This document shows positions 31,630 to 38,362 of a stretch of 38,362 nt of DNA, one piece after another. A program made the position numbers and the translations under genes. The stretch comes from Chara braunii (Eukaryota > Streptophyta > Charophyceae > Charales > Characeae): contig BFEA01000005.1 in NCBI GenBank assembly GCA_003427395.1, positions 5,811,031 to 5,849,392 of the forward strand. Direction: 5' to 3'. Numbering within the stretch: the stretch's first letter is position 1; each line of letters begins with the position of its first letter. The notes beneath the pieces were generated by a model, which had not been told where the DNA came from, did not search any database, and saw only the letters and a list, made by a program, of their open reading frames with translations.

Positions 31630-33375
31630 ATATCGAAGGGTCAAACCCGTAGATCTGGTCCGAGAGTTTTGGGATCAACATCCCAAAGTCTAACCCCTTA
31701 GCTTCTGCCTGCCCTAAGTCGTCTGCCACTCCTTCTCCTTTCATTTAAGGAGTCACTTTCCTATGTTCTAAGTTGTCTTAGGGAACTCATATTTCCCCTA
31801 CTCTCATTCCTTACATTTTTTTTCCTACGGATAAGCACACCCTTTTGTGCTTATGCGGTACTCTATCCGAGATTAATTCATGTCATTGGCGGTTTCTCCC
31901 TTAGGAGTTCATTAATGAACTGAGTCTACACGGGGATTCTTCTTTTCTAATTCTTTTTCCCCGCGATGTTTACCTTTTATTCTGCTTCTTTGAGGACAGC
32001 TAGAGTCACTCCCACTGAAACACTCATTCTTTCCTTTCTCTTCTTCTTGTCCTGACATACTCAAGTAGTAGGTTGATTCACCCGGGAATCTTCCACTACT
32101 TTATAAATTTCAGACAAAACAGTTAGTCAAATAGGTAGTCGAGTCGCCCCACGGGAGCGCTCAGCCACCCTTGAAAGTCCAAGCAGTCCTCAGGCAATTA
32201 CTCAGTTCAAACGATCTTATGCAGTCGACTAGATAACTCATATGAGAGTATCCTTTTACTAGTTAAAACAAGTAGTTAAGAGGCCTTTGTCGAACCATTT
32301 CAACTTTTGACCTAACATCCAGAAAACATTCCAGATCCGGGTATCAATATAGAATCCAAGTTAGTAATAGGTGGTCTTTACGGAAGCGTCCTATTACTCC
32401 TTGATCAAAATCCAACCTGTCCTCTAAAGTGTAATAGGATGACCCCACGGGAGTTATCCTACCACTACCCGAATGACTGCAACTACCATCCCCCTTGATC
32501 AAGCGATAGGATGGCCTCACGGGAGCCTCTCGTAGCCTGATCCAATGTTAAATAGATAGGCCGTTAGTAATCAATCATGCCATCTATCAGTCATACTCAA
32601 ACAAGTAGTAGGGTTACTCACCCGGGAGTATCCCTCTACTGTCTAAACACAATCACCTCATTCCTTCCCCCCATTAATCGATCCCCAAATCAAACAAGTA
32701 TTAGGATAACCCCCCGGGAGTTATTCTACTACCAGTTCGATGCGTAGGAGATTAGTCAAAACAACTCTTGGTTAAGTCGTCATCACCGTTCTCCTACCTT
32801 GCCTATGCATCATGAATTAGCAAGACGTATGCCGACCGCACGGGAGCCTTCATTCCTCTTGTTACGTGACTTTCGCTATTCATAGTTTAGTTAATGGTGA
32901 AGTTAGTTTATACGAAACTATCTCCTCATCCTTTTTCTCATACCAAGCAGACCGTTGAGCTGGACATAAGGTAGTTCCCACGGGAAACTCCCTTTTTCCC
33001 ATCCTCCAGTCGGACGGATCGTCCTACACTTAGGAATTCGTGTACTCACCCGATGAATACTTATTTCCCTTCAAAGCCTAGTTCGATAGGTGATCGGAGA
33101 GCCCCACGGGAGCCTCCTCCTACCTTTGCTTTTGTTAGTCGTTGAAGATATGTATCCCACGGGAGTACCGGATTACCTCCTAGGTCTAGTCCGTAAAGCA
33201 ACAGAGAAAAGACGCACGACATCTTCCTGTTATCAACGCCGAAGTCAGACGGACACTTCACCAGATTATTGCTTAGTCGAGTGAATGACAGGGTACTCTC
33301 ACGGAAGAATCCCATCATTTTCCTCAGTTAGTTCATGCAAGCAGTGTGACGACTCAACGAGAGCCTCCATCACAC
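31630..33375. repeat. Array of hairpins with CACGG-type cores (copy B)
   Basis: Same order of hairpins as copy A. Some stems pair better here (TAGGAT/ATCCTA around 32446-32471 is perfect, mismatched in A). Others pair worse (ATCGAAGGGT/ACCCGTAGAT near 31634 has two mismatches). TTTTGGGAT/ATCCCAAAG near 31667 replaces a C-G pair by a wobble-compatible pair. The last hairpin, GTGTGA/TCACAC, is kept at 33344-33375 despite changes in its centre (CTCCATGAG in A, CTCAACGAG in B). Confidence 0.85.
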
Positions 33376-35060
33376 AAATTTGTGTCCCAAATCCAAGCAG
33401 ACTAGGTTCCTTCTCAGTTCTCCTAGGTTTCATCCTTAACTCAGGCAAAACTCTTACTTCAATCATAGAGTTTTTTTCCCTCTTGATATGCTTAATCCTG
33501 AAGAAAACACAAACAATAAGTCATAAAGTCATACACGCAGTCCAATAGATGGTTTTAGCCTGTAAGGGTATATGGGAAAAGAGTAGGCACCGCGTACCTC
33601 ATGGTTCCCTGCTTAGGAGGAACTCCGACAAAGCTCCCACAATCGTCCTGTTTTGTCTGATCGTTTGATCACCCTTTCTTCACAGAGTAGACTTTTACTC
33701 CAATGAAATCATACCATTCCAGAAAGTCGTGAAAATCAAGGAGATGAGGGGATTAGATTACGGAAAAATGTGGAAGGATGGAGGAGGTAGGCACCGTCAC
33801 ACGGTGACAATGTCTTTCTCCTCTCCAGTGCCCCATACTTCTTCATATCTGATCCTCCCCATTACCTTCAATAGCAATATGATAACAATGATAGTAATTA
33901 TAATAATCTTTCATGGACAGATATGAGAACAAAAAAGAAATGAGGGATTAGATAAAAGAGAAAACAGAGGAGGATGGAGGTAGGCACCGTCACACGGTGA
34001 CGATGTCTCTCCTTGGTAGCTCACTCCTTCCCTCCACATGTGATCCGCCTCCTTACCCATGATGCTAATCAATGAATGATAGTAAATAACAATGATCACA
34101 ACCATAAATAAGTAATATATTAATAATAATTTTTTGGAGAGCAATTGTAATAAGAATTTTCGCATTTCAACAAATAATTTTTCCTTTTCGTAAATTAAAC
34201 GAAAAGCAGAACGTATGAGCTACCAAAACCAGTCATTTCTCCCTCTTCGCCATTGGTTCCTCCTTCTTTTTACTTTCCTTGTCCCTTCTCTCTCTTCTCC
34301 TTCTCCCTCATCCTCCTTCATCCCTTTACTCCCCCTTATCCTTCTTCCTTCTATTCTCACCGACTCCTTTCCTTTCACCTCATCCCCCTTATGATCTCAA
34401 TTTTTGTTTTTGACTGGGTAAGCCTTTCTTCTTGTCTGTATCAATCAGCGTGCTGCACTCAAATCCTACAGAATATACTTAAAAAAGAAACAAAATAATA
34501 AAAATTAATAGTAATAATAACAGATAATAATAGTAATAACAATTGATAATGAATATACACATATGCATAGGCTATCCTTTCCTGATATGACACAGGTAGA
34601 ACAACGAGCCTTGTACCCGAGGAGTGCACGTAGTACTAGTCTGGACGGATGTCAACGACCAGTCAGGTAAGCATCTCTCTTTTCTCCTTCAATCTACTGT
34701 CCTGACCTACCCATGCTCACCATGCATGCACACTCCCCATCACACGAGGATTTATTCTGAACGTTGCTCACTGGTACTATCTACTGACTACCCTCTCTAA
34801 GTACTAACTAGCACCGACGCAGCTACAGCTGCCTCCGTACCCTAGTCAGCATCCTTCTTCTCCTTCCTCACACAACACCTCACTTCATCCCGGTGCAACT
34901 CACGCACTTCTAGCGCACAAATGCTACAACACTTCCTCATTCTCATGCGACATGATCATTTGTCGAACGAGGAGGCAGGCCAATCCCTTATAGCGCTGGA
35001 CTAGTCTGTCGACGTCTGAGTTCGACCCCCAAGGTCTGAGACTCCCGCCCAGTACCTGTT
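33376..35060. other. Non-coding interior of copy B
   Basis: Counterpart of 12141-13830 apart from the 199-bp pair. The hairpin seen in A at 12368-12399 is replaced near 33611 by a shorter sequence. No gene recognised. Confidence 0.6.
33741..34070. repeat. 199-bp tandem pair in copy B
   Basis: Equivalent of 12514-12860. Units begin near 33741 and 33938 (GATGAGGGGATTAGAT / AATGAGGGATTAGAT). The palindrome CACCGT/ACGGTG is visible in both units here. Confidence 0.75.
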
Positions 35061-35067
35061 GCCGCAA

Positions 35068-35440
35068 AGTGTGTGCGTGTGTGTATGTGTCTCGTGTTCG
35101 CTAGTCACTGATCCACATTGCCTGTTTGTGCGCATTTGTATGTCTGTCCATTCTTGTTTATATTTGTTTGTCTGTTACTGTCTGTCGGTGCTTGTTTGTT
35201 TGTTTGGTTGTCCTCTTTTGTATGTCCGACATTGTGTCTTGTTCATTTGAATGACTATGTCTGTTTGTTCGTCTGTATGTCTGTATGTCTGTTCGTTTTG
35301 ACTGTTTGTCTGACTGTGTGCTTGACTGTGCCTGACTGTGTGTCTGACTGTGCCTGATTGTGTGTCTGACTGTGCCTGACTCTCTGTCAGTTCATCTGTG
35401 TTTTGTGTGCCTGTCTGGTTTGTCTGTGTATGTCTGTCTG
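35068..35440. repeat. TGTCTG/TTTG-rich degenerate simple repeat (copy B)
   Basis: Counterpart of 13838-14180, with extra TGACTGTGCC units. Most of the small length gain of B over A before the TAA tract arises here. Confidence 0.8.
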
Positions 35441-36083
35441 TTGGTCTTTCTCTCTCTACCTCTCTTGGTTTTCCTCCTTTTCTTATTCTTCTTCTTCTGT
35501 GCGCTCCCTCCTTTCCTCTAATTGATACGGTTCAATAAACTCCCCCCAGCACCCCCAACGACAAACCGCTGAGAATAAAATGATCCAGACACTTCACCGG
35601 ACCCCTCAGTCAGTAGAAACGACGGCGGTGTGTACAGAGCGTAGGTACGTAATCCATATGATCTGGTTACGTATATGCAAGGGTTATAAGCGGGAATGAT
35701 ATTAAGAAAGTTAAGTTGCGAAATCACACAGATGTCTAGGTAGTAGCGTACAAGCAGAGAGCACACATGCATCGAGATTTCATCCAAGATAAGAGCAATA
35801 CACCGAACTCGTGATCTTATGTTCAAGCCCTCAGATCATACCAACACACCATCCAATGATGCTTCTACCGTCTGGCGCCTAACACCCAGCCTACACTACT
35901 CAGCCTATCTATGCCTATCTACGTTCATGCAACTGGATCACATCGGAGTCGAAGACCAATGTACAAGACAACATCACCAAACTGACGACGATCAGCATAC
36001 TTCAGGTATGTTCTCTCTCCTTCCTTCGCCGTATCCTTTTTCCGTTTGATGATAACCGATTTCATAAATTCAGATGAAATCGG

Positions 36084-36114
<31 letters not shown>

Positions 36115-36121
36115 TTATAAT
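35441..36121. other. Non-coding part of copy B before the insertion
   Basis: Matches copy A 14181-14815. Contains the GTACGTAA / TTACGTAT hairpin-like pair near 35644-35672. No gene. Confidence 0.55.
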
Positions 36122-36810
36122 CAGGGTAACCGGTGTTCGGGACGGGCCGAACGCCCGAACGTATGGGACCCCTTGGGGATGCGTTCGGCCGTTCGGGCCG
36201 AACGCTGACCCAGAAAAAAAAAATAAAATAAAAAAAATAAAATAAAATAAAAAAATAAAAATCATCACAAAAATCTGAAAAAAAGATATGTTATGGAGAA
36301 AAATAAATTAAACAAGATTTTCCTGAGCATTACGTCCGAATTCCTTACCAAATTGAAATAAAAATAAAATAAACAGAACAAATACTAATAATAAAAATAA
36401 ATAAAAATAAAAAGAGAATTAAATTACGTGAGTGCGCGAGCATGTTTTCGACACCGCCATCTTTGGCAATTTTGCACTGAAAATTTACAGATGTGTACTT
36501 CACATATTACAAAACCCACTAAAAAAGTTTCAAAAAATAATAAAATTGTTTAGACCCTGAACTAAAGTGAAACAAAAAGTAAAAAATGAAAAAAAACGTG
36601 GGCGAGCACGTTTTGACACCGCCATCTTTGGCGATCTTTAATTCTTATTTGGCTAAGCCAAATGACTTGAAAAGTTATAGGCATGTACCTCACGTCATAG
36701 GGAACTCATAAAAAACAATTCAGAAAAACCAAATTATTTTTAGGCCCCAAAACAATTTTTGGCGGGGGCCGAACGCCGTCGGGTTCGGACCCCGTTGGCT
36801 GGTAACCTTG
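36122..36810. mobile_element. Non-autonomous hAT-like element (MITE) inside copy B
   Basis: Absent from copy A, so it is an insertion into the TAA tract after A and B separated. Ends are imperfect inverted repeats: CAGGGTAACC at 36122-36131 and GGTAACCTTG at 36801-36810 (reverse complement CAAGGTTACC, 8 of 10 identical). The CAGGG-type start suits hAT transposons. Flanking 8-mers ATTATAAT and ATAATAAT would fit an 8-bp target duplication but lie in simple repeat. Both subterminal regions are rich in CCGAACG/CGTTCGG in both orientations, including a hairpin GCGTTCGG/CCGAACGC near 36180-36206. No transposase frame. The interior is A-rich with a two-copy repeat. Confidence 0.75.
36429..36700. 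repeat. 165-bp tandem repeat inside the hAT-like element
   Basis: GACACCGCCATCTTTGGC occurs near 36450 and 36615, each preceded by GCGAGCA(T/C)GTTTT and followed at similar distance by ATGT(G)TAC-TCAC. Layout and words (ATCGCCAAAG on the other strand, AAATTTTCAG/CTGTAAATTTTCAG) recall the 211-bp repeat at 529-1157. Confidence 0.7.

Positions 36811-36872
<62 letters not shown>
36811..36872. repeat. TAA microsatellite right of the hAT-like element
   Basis: About 20 TAA units, much longer than the equivalent tract in copy A. A shorter TAA run (about 36084-36121) lies left of the insertion. Confidence 0.9.
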
Positions 36873-36874
<2 letters not shown>

Positions 36875-38362
36875 TGCTAATACTTATAATATTGCCAATT
36901 ATAATAATAATTATAAAATAATAATACTACTAATAATGCATAATAACACTAAATGTAAACGAGGTATTTTTTTCAGGCCAGACACAGACAGGGCGAGGGT
37001 GCGTTGTGTTCAGGGAAATCACATCAATCCCCTGCGTCGCCTATCGTCTTTAGCTTCGTCAGTGTGAGTTCGCCCTTCTCTCTCTCACTCCCTCCCTTTC
37101 TCTCTCTCTCGATCTTTCTCACACACACACACACACCGCCCTCATTTTTCTTCTTCTTCCTCCTTCTTGATTTCTCCTCCCTGCTCCCACAGACGTGCCT
37201 TAACTTACATTCACGCAAATATTCACGCGCTCCCCACTTTGCTCTCCTTCAATGCTATGTTCATCGTAATCACACATTTTTTCTCATGTGGTCGCTCTTT
37301 CCTTCACATTCCCTTTTTTCTTATCCCTCTGAACACGTTCTGTCTACTCCCCCCTTACCTGGTCAAAATAATGAATGTATACAAGCTATATTTTTGGCCG
37401 AATGCAGCCAAAGTGCGAGAGTGTTGTACTCAAGTGGGAAATGATCGCCATTCGCTCACGTGACAGCCTCCTCCTCCTTTCTCCCAACTCCTCCTTCTTC
37501 TTACTCCCTTGCGGCCCTACTGTCGTGCTTTGTCTTCCTCCTCCTCGTATCCCTCCTTCTCTCCTTCCTTACTACCCCTTCCCGTCACTTCCTCCACTCT
37601 CACTTCCTTGTCCCTTCCATTCGTGCTCTGTTTGTAGCTTCTCTTCTTACTTGCGTTCCCGTTTCTTCCTCCCCCTCATGTTTTCCCTTCCTTCTTCTTC
37701 ATGGCCCGCCTCTCTTCTTATTCACACGTGCCTCCCATTCACATGCTTCGCCTATTTGTTGCCATACTCTTTTGCCTCCTCGCTCACTTACGTTCGCTCG
37801 CTCATGCTCGTGACTGAGCTTCCACTGTCACTCACGTTTGATGTCTGTGCTCTGCTTGCGTTCCTGTTTCTATTCTTGCTTGTGCTTGCTAGCTCTTCCG
37901 TGTGCATACACGACATACCATTGGTTCCCTCCCGTGTGAATCTGGACGTGTTCCTTGTCGGGGTGCATATAGTTTGTTATGCGAATCTTCTTGCCCAGTC
38001 CGTCCATTAATCAGGCCACTTTTCAGGTCTGAATCCAATCATGCTTTTGCCAAGGATCCTGTTTAAAGTCGATCCACCAAAAACTACCATTATCATTAAG
38101 GAATCTGCACTTTAATTCAGTGCAGATTCATTTTCAAATTCAATAATAATAATAATACTGATAGTTCAAAGTCATGAAATATACTCACTCTTCACTGACC
38201 GTAGTCGAAGTACTGAGGCATGGTTATGTGCACGCTCTGGACTCCTCTTGCTTTTAGCAGTGTCGGGCTTTGCACGTAACTTATGCTTGGCGTATCTTCA
38301 CAAGTCCTAACGGAGGATTCATTCTATTTTGTTGATCCTATCGATGGAAGTAGCATGAAACC
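36873..38362. other. Non-coding, CT-rich right part of copy B to the window edge
   Basis: Matches copy A 14894-16313. CT-rich tract 37065-37830. The open frame 37375-38010 parallels the one in A but shows no protein-level constraint. The window ends before the CA microsatellite position of copy A. Confidence 0.6.

Larger units (their letters stand above)
10299..38362 (-). mobile_element. Candidate giant Ty3/gypsy-like LTR retrotransposon, at least 28 kb
   Basis: Two direct copies of a sequence over 6 kb long (10299-16313+ and 31533-38362+) flank minus-strand gag-PR-RT-RNase H-IN. The gag ATG lies at 31505, 27 nt from the edge of copy B, as expected if B is the 5' LTR. Copy A lies downstream of the last gene, as a 3' LTR would. 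Domain order (integrase after RNase H) is Ty3/gypsy. Missing evidence: no TGG-starting primer-binding site is visible in the 27-nt leader, the right edge of copy A is not bounded, and B runs off the window. The alternative is two copies of an unrelated 7-kb repeat bracketing a gypsy relic, or a segmental duplication. Confidence 0.6.
31533..38362 (-). repeat. Long direct repeat copy B (putative 5' LTR), cut by window end
   Basis: Matches copy A throughout, except for a 689-bp insertion (36122-36810), a longer TAA tract and small indels. A 12-bp-stem hairpin of A (12368-12399) is reduced to a shorter sequence in B near 33611. If this is the 5' LTR, the element's minus-strand promoter should lie here, but I cannot place one with confidence. 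The left edge at 31533 is sharp, and on the minus strand it lies 27 nt before the gag ATG. Confidence 0.9.

Noticed and set aside
36759-37067. Poly-Asn frame
   Set aside because: Translation of the TAA microsatellite (AAT reading); no real gene.

Overview
This is eukaryotic repeat DNA. I see no prokaryotic gene organisation and no convincing host gene. Nearly all recognisable coding sequence is retrotransposon-derived, lies on the minus strand and is decayed by stops and frameshifts. The retroelement types (L1-type LINE, chromovirus-like Ty3/gypsy pol), the long microsatellites and the stacking of repeats suggest a large, repeat-rich genome. The RT and integrase look to me like those of green-lineage genomes, possibly a streptophyte alga such as Chara. 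That is an impression from memory, not something the sequence proves.

Layout. 1-1964: low-complexity DNA and a 211-bp tandem repeat. 1965-7075: a degenerate two-ORF LINE on the minus strand (ORF1 remnants 5185-7075, endonuclease-RT ORF2 1965-5122). 7076-10298: non-coding, pyrimidine-rich sequence with a 140-bp repeat and a roughly 350-bp tandem repeat. 10299-38362: two direct copies of a sequence more than 6 kb long (A 10299-16313 or beyond, B 31533-38362 or beyond) flanking about 15 kb that holds a minus-strand Ty3/gypsy-like gag-pol.

My preferred reading is that A and B are giant LTRs of one retrotransposon of at least 28 kb. In minus orientation the order is: B = 5' LTR; gag (ATG at 31505, only 27 nt from the repeat edge); zinc knuckle (27913-27954); protease; RT; RNase H; integrase (ends 22927); an additional gag-like gene with coiled coil and CCHC knuckle (22773-20647); about 4 kb non-coding; A = 3' LTR. 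The right-hand LTR edge, PPT and target duplication cannot be checked because the window ends inside copy B.

The least expected content is inside A and B. There is a roughly 1.75-kb array of about 20 successive, sequence-diverse hairpins, many centred on a CACGG core (CCCACGGGA occurs seven times in about 1 kb of copy A). It is present in both copies. Copy B also carries a 689-bp non-autonomous hAT-like insertion with inverted ends CAGGGTAACC/GGTAACCTTG that copy A lacks.
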